A stretch of 64,000 nt of DNA from Paenibacillus taihuensis (GTDB taxonomy: Bacteria > Bacillota > Bacilli > Paenibacillales > Paenibacillaceae): the NCBI RefSeq assembly GCF_003386535.1, contig NZ_QTTN01000001.1, positions 62,001 to 126,000 of the forward strand, read 5' to 3'. This document shows, in pieces, positions 44,294 to 52,419 of the stretch (positions are counted from its first letter, which is position 1; each line of letters opens with the position of its first letter). The translations under genes were made by a program, and so were the position numbers. The notes beneath the pieces were generated by a model, which saw only the letters and a program-made list of their open reading frames with translations, made no database searches and was not told the origin of the DNA.

Positions 44294-45083
44294 ACAGAAT
44301 CGCAAATTTCTTCCGCCAGTCATTGTACTGGCTCTTTTCTTGCTTATATGGCAAGCTGCGGTGCGGATCTTCGATATCGATGCTTACGTGCTGCCATCTC
44401 CGGCTTCAATCGTGAAGCAGGGGCTTAACGATTGGAGTTCGCTGCTGCAGCATATGAAAGCGACGCTCGGCATAACGCTGCTTGGCTTCGGTATCGGCGC
44501 TGTGCTCGGCTTCCTTCTCGCGGCGTTATTGCATATCATTCCAGGGGCAAAGGCGGGTTTCTACCCGCTCCTCGTCCTTACGCAAAATGTACCGCTCATG
44601 GCGCTCGGTCCGCTGCTCGTCATTTGGTTCGGCTTCGGCATGATGCCGCGTGTCGTTCTAATCACGCTGGTGACGTTCTTCCCTGTCGTCGTGGCGATGC
44701 TCACGGGACTGACGCAGTGCGATCCGAAGCTGATGAATTATATGCGGATGATTGGCGCGAAGCGGGCTCAGCTGTTCTGGCGTCTGGAGCTGCCGAGCTC
44801 GGTGCCGCATCTGTTCTCGGGCCTCAAGATTGCCGCATCGTACAGCGTCATCAGTGCGATCTACGCCGAGTCGATCGGCTCGAACAAAGGGCTTGGCTAC
44901 TACATATTGCTGAAGCAGCGCGGCTTCGAGACGGCGAAGGTATTCGCTGCTGTAGCGGTTATCGTGATGCTCAGCCTCATTCTGTTCGGTGCCATTACGC
45001 TGCTAGAGCGGATGTTCGTCCGTGGCCGCGTTCCATCGACCTCGTCGCGCCTGCGCCGCAAGAAAGGAGAGGAAGCGAGTTGA
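44283..45083 (+). CDS. ThiX-like ABC transporter permease
   Basis: The 266-residue permease has about six membrane segments (VIVLALFLLIWQAAVRI at the start) and the EAA-type loop MRMIGAKRAQLFWRLELPSS that contacts the ATPase. ATG 44283 follows TTGGAGAAG within the preceding gene. It ends in a basic tail and overlaps the ATPase gene. The homologous set is ThiXYZ. Confidence 0.92.
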   Translation: MDNKQNRKFLPPVIVLALFLLIWQAAVRIFDIDAYVLPSPASIVKQGLNDWSSLLQHMKATLGITLLGFGIGAVLGFLLAALLHIIPGAKAGFYPLLVLTQNVPLMALGPLLVIWFGFGMMPRVVLITLVTFFPVVVAMLTGLTQCDPKLMNYMRMIGAKRAQLFWRLELPSSVPHLFSGLKIAASYSVISAIYAESIGSNKGLGYYILLKQRGFETAKVFAAVAVIVMLSLILFGAITLLERMFVRGRVPSTSSRLRRKKGEEAS

Positions 45084-45862
45084 GCTATGCGCTAGAGATA
45101 TGCAAGCTATATAAGTCATTTCCCGGCGCACGTCGCGGGGATGAACCGAAGCAAGTGCTTGCGAACGTCTCCTTTCAGGTGAACGACGGCGAGTTCGTGT
45201 CGGTAATCGGGCCTTCCGGCAGCGGCAAGTCGACGCTGTTTCATCTCATTGGCGGTCTGGAGAAGCCGACCTCAGGTGATATTAAGATGCAGGGACGCAG
45301 CGTTGTTGGTGAGCAAGGGCATATTGCATATATGCCGCAGCAGGCGTCGTTGATGCCTTGGCTGACTGTAGCCGGCAACATCGAGCTGGCGTTAACGATT
45401 GCCGGAGTCGCCAAGGCGAAGGCTCGCGCGCAAGCGGAGGAATGGCTGAGCCTTGTAGGACTTGCCGGTGCAGCGAATGAATACTCGCATGTGCTCTCAG
45501 GAGGCATGCAGCAGCGCGTATCGTTCCTTCGCGCACTGCTCTCGCCGCAGCGCCTGATGTGCCTCGATGAACCGTTCGGCGCACTCGATGCGCTGACGCG
45601 GATGCATATGCAAACATGGCTGCTATCGCTGTGGGAGGCGGACCGCCGCTCGGTGCTGTTCGTCACGCATAGCATCGAGGAAGCGCTGCTCCTGTCCGAC
45701 CGCATTATTGTTCTCTCGGCAGCTCCTGCTTCCATTATCCACGAGCTGCATGTACCGTTCCCTCGCCCGCGGTCAGAAGCGCTGTGGAGCGATGCTGGTT
45801 TTGTAGCGATGAAGCAGCAGCTCTATGAGCTGCTGCGTCCGAAGTCGGAGGTGTTCACGTAA
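45080..45862 (+). CDS. ThiZ-like ABC transporter ATPase
   Basis: The 260-residue ATPase has Walker A GPSGSGKST (about residue 43), Q-loop YMPQQASLMPW, signature LSGGMQQRV, Walker B LMCLDEPFGALDA and the His switch VTHSIEEA. TTG 45080 is the likely start, with AAAGGAG ten bases upstream; the frame is open far upstream but only as an accident over the permease gene. Confidence 0.93.
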   Translation: MSYALEICKLYKSFPGARRGDEPKQVLANVSFQVNDGEFVSVIGPSGSGKSTLFHLIGGLEKPTSGDIKMQGRSVVGEQGHIAYMPQQASLMPWLTVAGNIELALTIAGVAKAKARAQAEEWLSLVGLAGAANEYSHVLSGGMQQRVSFLRALLSPQRLMCLDEPFGALDALTRMHMQTWLLSLWEADRRSVLFVTHSIEEALLLSDRIIVLSAAPASIIHELHVPFPRPRSEALWSDAGFVAMKQQLYELLRPKSEVFT

Positions 45863-46657
45863 ATGAGCTGGATTGATGCACATATCCACCTTGATTTGTA
45901 TGAAGAGCAGGACGGTCGCGGGCTGCTTCAGGAAGCATTCGAGCGGGATCAGGTGGATGCCGTCGTTGCGGTTTCGATGCATCTGAAATCATGCGAGCAT
46001 AACCGCCTCCTTGCGCAGCAATTCGAGGACCGCATTATGCCGGCGTATGGGTTTCACCCGGAGCAGCCGCTGCCGTCCGATTCAGAGCTGGATGCGCTCT
46101 TCGATTGGATCGAAGAGAAGCACCGGCAAGGCGAGAAGTTCGCCATCGGCGAGGTCGGCCTGCCGTATTATACCCGGACGGAAGCGCAAGAGAAGGGCGA
46201 GCATTTCGACGAGACGCCTTACTTAGCGCTGCTAGAGCGCTTCGCGCAGCTCGCTGCCAAGCTCGATCGACCCATCGTGCTGCATGCGGTATACGAGGAT
46301 GCGGATAAAGCGTGTGAGCTGCTCGAGCGGTACAATGTGAAGCGTGCGCATTTTCACTGGTTCAAAGGTGGATCAGCGACAATCGAGCGAATGATTGCAA
46401 ACGGCTATTATATATCCATTACGCCTGATGTCGCCTACGAGCAGGAAATCCAGCAGCTTGTCAGCAGCTATCCGGTAGAGCTGATGATGACTGAGACGGA
46501 CGGCCCGTGGCCATTCGAAGGACCGTTCGAAGGAAAGCAAACTCGGCCTTGGATGGTGCGATATGTAGTCGGAGCCATTGCAGAGTTAAAGGGAATGCCG
46601 CAGGAACAGGCAAAGCAGCAGCTTCGCCAGAATGCGGCCGATTTTTACGGAATATAG
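45863..46657 (+). CDS. TatD-family metal-dependent hydrolase
   Basis: The 264-residue amidohydrolase-fold protein has DAHIHLDLY at its start, YGFHPEQ, AIGEVGLPYY, IVLHAVYEDADKA and MTETDGPW near the end. TatD relatives are nucleases or small-molecule hydrolases. It begins directly at the stop of the ATPase gene behind GGAGGTG, so it belongs to the riboswitch operon and may act on the imported pyrimidine; this is inference. Confidence 0.85.
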   Translation: MSWIDAHIHLDLYEEQDGRGLLQEAFERDQVDAVVAVSMHLKSCEHNRLLAQQFEDRIMPAYGFHPEQPLPSDSELDALFDWIEEKHRQGEKFAIGEVGLPYYTRTEAQEKGEHFDETPYLALLERFAQLAAKLDRPIVLHAVYEDADKACELLERYNVKRAHFHWFKGGSATIERMIANGYYISITPDVAYEQEIQQLVSSYPVELMMTETDGPWPFEGPFEGKQTRPWMVRYVVGAIAELKGMPQEQAKQQLRQNAADFYGI

Positions 46658-46665
46658 ATCATGTT

Positions 46666-46713
46666 GAAGGAGACCTAGGGGCCTGCTATGCAGCTGGTTC
46701 AGGTCTTCTTTTT
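46666..46713 (+). terminator. Probable terminator after the thiamine uptake operon
   Basis: GAAGGAGACCT (46666-46676) pairs imperfectly with AGGTCTTC (46701-46708), with an inner CTGC/GCAG stem and trailing T residues. Confidence 0.6.
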
Positions 46714-46745
46714 GCTTAAAAAATGCGCAAGACTGTACAAAATTA

Positions 46746-46754
46746 TGCTACACT
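46746..46754 (+). promoter_or_regulatory. Extended -10 promoter candidate for the Fur-family gene
   Basis: TGCTACACT at 46746-46754 (-10 TACACT), about 50 bases before the start. No clear -35 and no recognisable Fur or Zur box. Confidence 0.35.
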
Positions 46755-46806
46755 AGTTATGAAGAACATGTTTGCGTAAGCGTGGTAAGGGAAGGACGAT
46801 TGGCTG

Positions 46807-47295
46807 ATGGCAGAACAGCATGCACACGCTCATTCGCATGAGCACTCGAAGTCTGCGGGAGCAGGCGACCATAACCATGATCCTGTGAAACAGATGATCC
46901 AGGTCATGACGACGAACGGCTGGCGCATTACCGATCAGCGCCGTGAGCTGGCCGAAATCTTCGCGCGGACGGAAGGTTACTTGTCGCCGAAGGATGTTTA
47001 TGATCAGATGACGGTCGTTTATCCGAGCGTCAGCTTTGATACGGTGTACCGCAATTTGCGCTTGCTGAGTGAGATGGGAGCGCTGGAGCAGTTTTATTTT
47101 ATGGACGGCGGCTTGAAGTTTCGGACGAGTTGTTTGTCTCATCACCACCACCACCTCATTTGCATCAATTGCGAGAAGACGTTGACGTTTGAATATTGCC
47201 CCATGGAGCAAACGCTGGATTTGCCGGGTTCGTTCAAAATCATCAATCATCGCTTTGAAGTGTACGGTGTGTGCGAGTCGTGCCAGAAGGAATAG
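46807..47295 (+). CDS. Fur-family regulator, probably zinc-sensing (Zur)
   Basis: The 162-residue protein has a His-rich N-terminal extension (HAHAHSHEH ... DHNHD, eight His in the first 25 residues), a winged helix (ITDQRRELAEIFARTEGYL, VSFDTVYRNLRLL) and a metal domain with HHHHHLICINC and CESCQ, the four-cysteine structural zinc site. The His-rich tail favours zinc or another divalent metal; Fur or PerR function is not excluded. GGGAAGGA sets the ATG. Confidence 0.85.
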   Translation: MAEQHAHAHSHEHSKSAGAGDHNHDPVKQMIQVMTTNGWRITDQRRELAEIFARTEGYLSPKDVYDQMTVVYPSVSFDTVYRNLRLLSEMGALEQFYFMDGGLKFRTSCLSHHHHHLICINCEKTLTFEYCPMEQTLDLPGSFKIINHRFEVYGVCESCQKE

Positions 47296-47307
47296 ATGCG
47301 TGATGTT

Positions 47308-47345
47308 AGAGGGAGTTTCGCCGCATTGGCGAAGCTCCCTTTTTT
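47308..47345 (+). terminator. Intrinsic terminator after the Zur-type gene
   Basis: AGGGAGTTTCGCC pairs with GGCGAAGCTCCCT (stem 47310-47322 and 47328-47340, one G-U), followed by TTTTTT. Confidence 0.92.
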
Positions 47346-47354
47346 GGTATGGTT

Positions 47355-48107
47355 CTATGCGGTTTGGATGAGTGCACGAATGCGGCCGTTCACGTCAGCA
47401 TCGCGATATAGCCCGCCATGGTAGCAGATAACCTGCCCGATGTCACAGGCTGCGAACTGCGCGAGCGACTTCGCGGCGGCTGCCTGATCGTAATTGAACT
47501 GGCCGAGCGCGAGTTCGCCGTCAATGATCGTCAGCGCATCCGCTGCAATCAATGTTCTGCTCGGAGCGTGATAGAGACTGACGTGGCCAGGCGTGTGCCC
47601 CGGAGTATCAATAACTGTGATGCCCTTGAAAGGATGCGCGTTCTCGCCGTATCCGATCAACTGATCGACTGTGCCGGTCGGCGGATGCTCAAGCGCGTAG
47701 CGGAACGCTTGTTTCTGAGTTTCGGGCATGTCTTGCGGGAGCGAAGCAACCGCTTGGTCGATACCGGCCTGGGTCACTTTGATCAGCATTTTATCGCCTT
47801 GAATGTAAGGTCTCTCGATTGCGGATGCCCACACTTGAACGGTGGAGCTGTTCGAGCCTCCCCTCAGGGCAGACAGACTGCCGATATGGTCAATATCTTG
47901 GTGGGTGATAAGGATGTCGGTCAGACGATCAAGCGGCAAGCCTTCATGCTGCAGCGCTTGCTCGATAAGTACGGCTTGACCGGGATAACCGGTGTCGATG
48001 AGGATGGTTTGTTCTTCGTTCCAAATCACAGTTGGGCAAATGGTGTTCGTACGTCCCATAATGGTTGCCGTAATTTCTAAGATGGCGATTCCCGATTGAA
48101 TTTGCAT
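47355..48107 (-). CDS. Metallo-beta-lactamase-fold hydrolase
   Basis: The 250-residue protein has ILIDTGYPG, the metal motif ITHQDIDHIGS (HxDxDH, with Asp in place of the usual second His), DTPGHTPGHVSLYH, AADAL and a final His in CYHGGLY. Substrates of this broad family include lactones and thioesters; none can be named. ATG 48107 with GGAGGG nine bases upstream is chosen over a start 36 bases further up. Confidence 0.88.
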   Translation of the reverse strand: MQIQSGIAILEITATIMGRTNTICPTVIWNEEQTILIDTGYPGQAVLIEQALQHEGLPLDRLTDILITHQDIDHIGSLSALRGGSNSSTVQVWASAIERPYIQGDKMLIKVTQAGIDQAVASLPQDMPETQKQAFRYALEHPPTGTVDQLIGYGENAHPFKGITVIDTPGHTPGHVSLYHAPSRTLIAADALTIIDGELALGQFNYDQAAAAKSLAQFAACDIGQVICYHGGLYRDADVNGRIRALIQTA

Positions 48108-48182
48108 CGTTCTAATCCCTCCGCTAGTGAAGTCTAACGACAATAATAGCGGACGAGTGACTTGCAGTCAAATAAATATTTT

Positions 48183-48211
48183 ATTATATCATATTTTTGT
48201 AATTATGTCAA
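48183..48211 (-). promoter_or_regulatory. Perfect-consensus sigma-A promoter of the MBL-fold gene
   Basis: On the reverse strand TTGACA (48211-48206), 17 bases, TATAAT (48188-48183) preceded by TGA. The 69-base leader contains CCGCTA ... TAGCGG (48152-48147 and 48126-48121), whose 3' arm runs into the GGAGGG ribosome site. Confidence 0.8.
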
Positions 48212-48296
48212 TATTAATTTTCGGACGCATAAAAATAGACCTTCGGGAAAGACCAAGAATATACAGCAGGCAGCTTTTCTGGAGGTGCAATAACGT

Positions 48297-48605
48297 TTGA
48301 GAAAGCAGCATTTAAGATACATATTACTCGCCGGCTCCGTGCTTGTCTGCCTGATGATTGCAGATACACAGACCGTATCCAGCAACTCGAGCACCTATAA
48401 CACGAATATGTATGGTGCCAAAACTGGCTTGAATCATGCCATGCCAAGCAAGTCGGAAGACGAAGTGAACGCAGAATCAACGGCGTTGCGGACGTCGTTT
48501 CTCGGACAGGACAATCCCCCTCGGAGCCGATATCCCGGCTGGCTCGGCCTGTTCGGGCTGCTTGGCCTCTTGGGCTTACGGGGGCGAAGCAGAGAGAAGT
48601 CTTAA
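48297..48605 (+). CDS. Small exported protein with WGxxG-like hydrophobic C-terminus
   Basis: The 102-residue protein has an N-terminal signal (YILLAGSVLVCLMIAD), a polar Ser/Asn-rich middle and a C-terminal glycine-leucine membrane stretch ending in arginines (YPGWLGLFGLLGLLGLRGR). That tail resembles the WGxxGxxG-type anchors seen in Bacilli. The TTG start at 48297 is supported by GGAGGTG (48281-48287). Function unknown. Confidence 0.72.
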   Translation: MRKQHLRYILLAGSVLVCLMIADTQTVSSNSSTYNTNMYGAKTGLNHAMPSKSEDEVNAESTALRTSFLGQDNPPRSRYPGWLGLFGLLGLLGLRGRSREKS

Positions 48606-48610
48606 CCGAT

Positions 48611-48657
48611 ACCCGCTTCCGTACTCTACCTAGATGTACTTACGGAAGCGGGTTTTT
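48611..48657 (+). terminator. Strong intrinsic terminator
   Basis: ACCCGCTTCCGTA (48611-48623) pairs perfectly over 13 bases with TACGGAAGCGGGT (48641-48653), followed by T residues. Confidence 0.93.
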
Positions 48658-48770
48658 GCTATATATACGTCACCTGCCGTTCCAACTCTATCGATCTATG
48701 CATATACAGGGAAGTAGATTAATAGATTCGTGTCCGTCTCTTACATGCGTGGAGGGAGGTGGTTGTAGAG

Positions 48771-49517
48771 TTGGACAAACAGTCATTTTTTGCATATTTA
48801 GTCCCAATCGTCAGGCAGCTGTACTTGGAAGGCTCACCGATCTATCCATCCGTACGGCTTGCGCAGAGCTGGCTTGAGACAGGCGGCAATCTTCCCTATT
48901 GGAACAATCTCGCCGGATATAAAGCAGGCGCAGGCGTCCCGAGCGGCTATTGGAAAGGTGCTGTCGTGAACAAGTCGACATGGGAGATCATTAACGGGAA
49001 ACGGGTCAATATCGTGGCGGCTTTCCGTGCGTATGACAGCATTTATGATTTCTTCAAGGATCAGGACCTGTTGTTCGCCACTAGCCGGTATACTCGGGTG
49101 CGGGAAGCGAAGGGACCTTTCGAGCAAGCTGAGATGCTTCTCGCATGCGGTTATGCGACGGATCCGACCTATGCGATGCAAATCATAGCGATTATCAACG
49201 CGAGTCAGTTATTGAAATATGACAGCATGAATGGGGGCGATGAGCCGATGACGGCAGACGAGAAGAAAGCATTTCAGGATTTGATGGATCAGGTAACAGC
49301 GCTAAGCGCTGCGCTGAATGCCCAATCAGCAGCAGTTCAGGCGCTTCAAGTACAAGCTGCCCAGCTGCAGGCACATGATCAGTTGGGATCGGTTCCGGCA
49401 TGGGCGAAAGAAGCCGTCGATGCGGCGGTTAAAGCAAAGCTGATCGATACGCCGGACGGAGGCAGCTTGGATTTCTACCGGCTGCTGACCGTGATGCACC
49501 GGAGGCAGCTGTTGTAA
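48771..49517 (+). CDS. Glucosaminidase-domain protein (peptidoglycan hydrolase)
   Basis: The 248-residue protein has a glucosaminidase domain (residues about 10-145: YPSVRLAQSWLETGGNLPYW, NNLAGYKAG, FRAYDSIYDFFKDQDLL), then a coiled linker (ALSAALNAQSAAVQALQVQA) and a short SPO/S-layer-like end (PAWAKEAVDAAVKAKLIDTP). No signal peptide is visible, as in phage-type lysins. TTG 48771 follows GGAGGGAGG. Confidence 0.82.
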   Translation: MDKQSFFAYLVPIVRQLYLEGSPIYPSVRLAQSWLETGGNLPYWNNLAGYKAGAGVPSGYWKGAVVNKSTWEIINGKRVNIVAAFRAYDSIYDFFKDQDLLFATSRYTRVREAKGPFEQAEMLLACGYATDPTYAMQIIAIINASQLLKYDSMNGGDEPMTADEKKAFQDLMDQVTALSAALNAQSAAVQALQVQAAQLQAHDQLGSVPAWAKEAVDAAVKAKLIDTPDGGSLDFYRLLTVMHRRQLL

Positions 49518-49535
49518 TGTTTTAATTTCACAATA

Positions 49536-49593
49536 GGAGAGGCTCATGTCGGAAAGAAGCCAGAAGCGGCCGCCGGTGGGCCTCTTCCTTTTT
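49536..49593 (+). terminator. Weak terminator candidate
   Basis: GGAGAGGC (49536-49543) pairs with GCCTCTTCC (49580-49588) with a bulge, long loop, then TTTTT. Confidence 0.45.
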
Positions 49594-49683
49594 GCGCATT
49601 AGCAACCAACCGTATGGTAAAACGTTAGGAATCAGGGAATCCTACAGACGACACCAACACTGTTCTGAAGGAGGACCCCGAGC

Positions 49684-51594
49684 TTGATCCATCACACGCG
49701 CATCATAGAAGTCGTTCTTGTCGTCATCGCCCTATTCGTGATGTGGTATGCGGTCGTCAATTTCAGCACGTTCAAACGTGTTGTAATCGGGCGGCCGATG
49801 CGTTCGAGGGAGCTGCATGAGCAGCATAACAAGCTGTTCTGGCTCATTGCCTTGCCGATTCTGTCAGCCGATTTGTACTCTTCCGTTGCTTACGGTCCTG
49901 AAGCGGGCTTAACGGAGCTTGCGAGTCTCGGCAAGTCAGCGCTCTGGCTCGTAATTCCGATTACAGCGGCGTCTGTCATCTTGCTATTCATTCTGATCCT
50001 CTCGTACATTATGGGGATCATCGCATATCCAAGCGGCGGCGGCGCGTACTCCATCGCCAAAGATAATTTCAAGAAGCCGTGGGCTTCGCTCGTAGCGTCA
50101 AGCTCGCTGCTCGTTGATTATATTCTCACCGTTGCGGTATCCGTATCTGCCGGCATTCAAGCTGTTGCGTCGGCTTATCCTGTGATAAAGCCTTATAGCG
50201 CTTCGCTCGCCATATGCTGCGTGCTCCTGCTCGTTATCGTGAATCTACGAGGTGTGGCGGAGTCGGCAACGATCTTCGCTTGGCCGACGTTCGTCTTTAT
50301 GGGCAGCATGATCACCATCATCATCGCAGGATTTTTCAATGAGTTCGCGCATGGCTTCGTACAGCCGGAAACCCCGTCTTTCGGTACGATCCCAGGCGGC
50401 ATTACGATACTCCTCATCCTGAAGGCGTTCAGTTCCGCCTGTTCCGCTCTGACCGGGATTGAGACGATTTCCAACGCCGTTCCGATCTTCCGGGAACCGC
50501 AGCAGCGGAGCGCGATTAAGACCTATATCGCTCTCGGAACCGTTACCGCGGTTACGCTGCTTGGGTATGCGTATCACCTCTACGTGCAGGGCATTGAAGT
50601 TCGGGAGGACGAGACGATGCTGTCTCAGCTGGCTGAGCAATATTTTGGCCATGGCATCGTGTATCAGATCATTATATGGTCGACGTTTATCGTGCTCATT
50701 CTGGCGGCTAACTCAACCTTTACAGGCTTCTCGCAGCTTTCCGCCATCGTCGCTCAAGACAGCTTCCTCCCACGTGCTTTCACGAATCGCGGCGATCGGC
50801 TCGGCTACTCGAACGGGATTATGTTTCTGGCCGGAGCTGCGGCTCTGCTGATCGCGATCTTCCATGCGCAGACGAACAGTCTGATCCCGCTCTATGCAAT
50901 CGGCGTGTTCTTGTCCTTCACCATCGCACAGGCGGGGCTGTGCAAACGCTGGATGAAAGTGAAAGGGTCCATGTGGAAGGTGAAGCTCGCGATCAACTTA
51001 TTCGGCTTCATCGTGACGGCCGTCGTTACGGCCGTCGTCGCGTTCACGAAGTTTCTGGAAGGGGCTTGGATCGTGCTCGTTATCCTTCCCTTGCTTATCT
51101 CGTTCTCCATTATGGTGAAGCGTCATTATGACAAGATTGCCGCAGAATTGCGGATTGATCCGAAGGAGACAAGGCCGCAGCCGCATGACCTGGTTACGAT
51201 CGTGCTTGTCTCTGGCGTTCATCGCGCCGTACTGCATACCGTATCTTTTGCCCAGAGCTTGGACAGCCGTGCAGTTGCCGTCTACGTTGGCTTCGATGAT
51301 GAGTCGATTGACAAAATGAAGCTGAAATGGGAGGAGTGGGGTGAGCCGTGCAAGCTTGTAACGCTTCGCGGGGAGTTCCGTTCGATTCTTGCGCCGCTTA
51401 GCCGGTTCATCGATCGGCTGGAGATTAACGAGTGCCAGTCATCGTCGAGCATTCATATCATCATGCCGCAGTTCGTGACGAAGAAATGGTGGCATAATCT
51501 GCTGCATAACCAGAGCGCGCTGCTCATCCGGGCGTGGTTTCTGCGTAATAAGGACGTTGTCATTACGACGGTGCCGTATCATTTGCAGAAGTAG
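49684..51594 (+). CDS. kimA: KimA-type potassium importer (KUP/APC superfamily)
   Basis: The 636-residue protein has 12 membrane segments (residues about 5-460) and a cytosolic C-terminal domain (about 475-636, LVTIVLVSGVHRAVLHTVSF). PILSADLYSSVAYGPEAG and YPSGGGAYSIAKDNF are typical of B. subtilis KimA, a proton-coupled high-affinity potassium importer inhibited by c-di-AMP. The TTG start follows AAGGAGG. No c-di-AMP riboswitch is visible in the 166-base gap upstream. Confidence 0.85.
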   Translation: MIHHTRIIEVVLVVIALFVMWYAVVNFSTFKRVVIGRPMRSRELHEQHNKLFWLIALPILSADLYSSVAYGPEAGLTELASLGKSALWLVIPITAASVILLFILILSYIMGIIAYPSGGGAYSIAKDNFKKPWASLVASSSLLVDYILTVAVSVSAGIQAVASAYPVIKPYSASLAICCVLLLVIVNLRGVAESATIFAWPTFVFMGSMITIIIAGFFNEFAHGFVQPETPSFGTIPGGITILLILKAFSSACSALTGIETISNAVPIFREPQQRSAIKTYIALGTVTAVTLLGYAYHLYVQGIEVREDETMLSQLAEQYFGHGIVYQIIIWSTFIVLILAANSTFTGFSQLSAIVAQDSFLPRAFTNRGDRLGYSNGIMFLAGAAALLIAIFHAQTNSLIPLYAIGVFLSFTIAQAGLCKRWMKVKGSMWKVKLAINLFGFIVTAVVTAVVAFTKFLEGAWIVLVILPLLISFSIMVKRHYDKIAAELRIDPKETRPQPHDLVTIVLVSGVHRAVLHTVSFAQSLDSRAVAVYVGFDDESIDKMKLKWEEWGEPCKLVTLRGEFRSILAPLSRFIDRLEINECQSSSSIHIIMPQFVTKKWWHNLLHNQSALLIRAWFLRNKDVVITTVPYHLQK

Positions 51595-51678
51595 CCGCAC
51601 TTAGTTGGACGGTTAATAATTTTTTAAGAAAATGATTCTATACTGGGTGCCTAAGAACGAGGAGGTGCCTTAACCATC

Positions 51679-52266
51679 ATGAGCAAGAAAATGAAAACAT
51701 GGCTTCCTGCGGTTATTTTCCTTGCAGCTGCAGCAGCCCTTGTCGTCGTGTACTTCGTTATACCCGAGCATCGAGAAATGCGCCGACGGGAGAATGACTT
51801 AGGCGACATCTTTACTACGCTTGGAACGATTGCCATTTATCTGGCAGCGGGCAGCTTCTCCTGGTTATGGTTCAAGCGCAAGCAGAAGTCTGCTTCAATG
51901 CTGGTGCGCAAGGTGGGCAAACTGTTCCATGCGTCGCATAAACCGCTCGGCTGGGTCACTTTGATTCTGGTCGCGGTTCATGGAACATATTTCTTGCTCA
52001 CGAAGCTGGACGATCATAAGATTTACAGCGGGCTTGCGGGATTCGTTCTGCTAGCCGCAATTGTCGGTTACGGCTTGTCCATTCACAAAGTGCGCAACAA
52101 ATGGATACGAGCTGTTCATCGGACATTAGGATTATTGTGGGTTCCGGTACTTTGGCTGCATGCCGGAGGCTCTGCCATAATCGCCGTGCTTGCGGCGCTT
52201 GCGGTCGGCGGAGCGGTATACATGCTAGAGAAGCGGGCGAGAGAAGCAGAGCAGCCGACGAGCTGA
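51679..52266 (+). CDS. Membrane protein with conserved His residues, possibly haem-binding
   Basis: The 195-residue protein has five membrane segments. Histidines sit near membrane faces in KLFHASHKPLGW, LVAVHGTYFLL, RAVHRTLGLLW and VLWLHAGG, a spacing like b-type haem proteins of the ferric-reductase or DUF4405 kind. The first segment and a basic loop (RREND) precede the core. It stands alone before a terminator. Haem binding is inference. Confidence 0.7.
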   Translation: MSKKMKTWLPAVIFLAAAAALVVVYFVIPEHREMRRRENDLGDIFTTLGTIAIYLAAGSFSWLWFKRKQKSASMLVRKVGKLFHASHKPLGWVTLILVAVHGTYFLLTKLDDHKIYSGLAGFVLLAAIVGYGLSIHKVRNKWIRAVHRTLGLLWVPVLWLHAGGSAIIAVLAALAVGGAVYMLEKRAREAEQPTS

Positions 52267-52272
52267 ACGAGG

Positions 52273-52301
52273 AAAAAGCACCTGAAAATGGTGCTTTTTT
52301 T
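52273..52301 (+). terminator. Intrinsic terminator
   Basis: AAAAAGCACC (52273-52282) pairs with GGTGCTTTTT (52290-52299), loop TGAAAAT; T run to 52301. Confidence 0.9.
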
Positions 52302-52325
52302 GTTGCCATGAATAGGGGACGCGGA

Positions 52326-52354
52326 TTGACGGATGCTGAGAATAAGGATATACT
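52326..52354 (+). promoter_or_regulatory. Sigma-A promoter of the DUF6530 gene
   Basis: TTGACG (52326-52331), 17 bases, TATACT (52349-52354). The start point would fall just before three tandem AATTTACT units (52363-52386). Confidence 0.75.
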
Positions 52355-52362
52355 AGTTTAGT

Positions 52363-52386
52363 AATTTACTAATTTACTAATTTACT
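52363..52386 (+). repeat. Three tandem 8-base repeats in a leader
   Basis: AATTTACT occurs three times in a row in the untranslated leader of the gene at 52420, flanked by GTTTAGT and AAATAACT so that the whole stretch is nearly palindromic. Confidence 0.75.
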
Positions 52387-52419
52387 AAATAACTGATTCG
52401 TAAAAAGGGAGAACGAACT

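Noticed and set aside
44432-45079. Long upstream extension of the ThiZ-like ATPase frame
   Set aside because: It lies over the permease gene, reads as Arg/Ala-rich non-protein, and TTG 45080 with AAAGGAG gives the normal ATPase N-terminus.
49518-49683. c-di-AMP riboswitch before kimA
   Set aside because: The gap is too short and lacks recognisable aptamer blocks.
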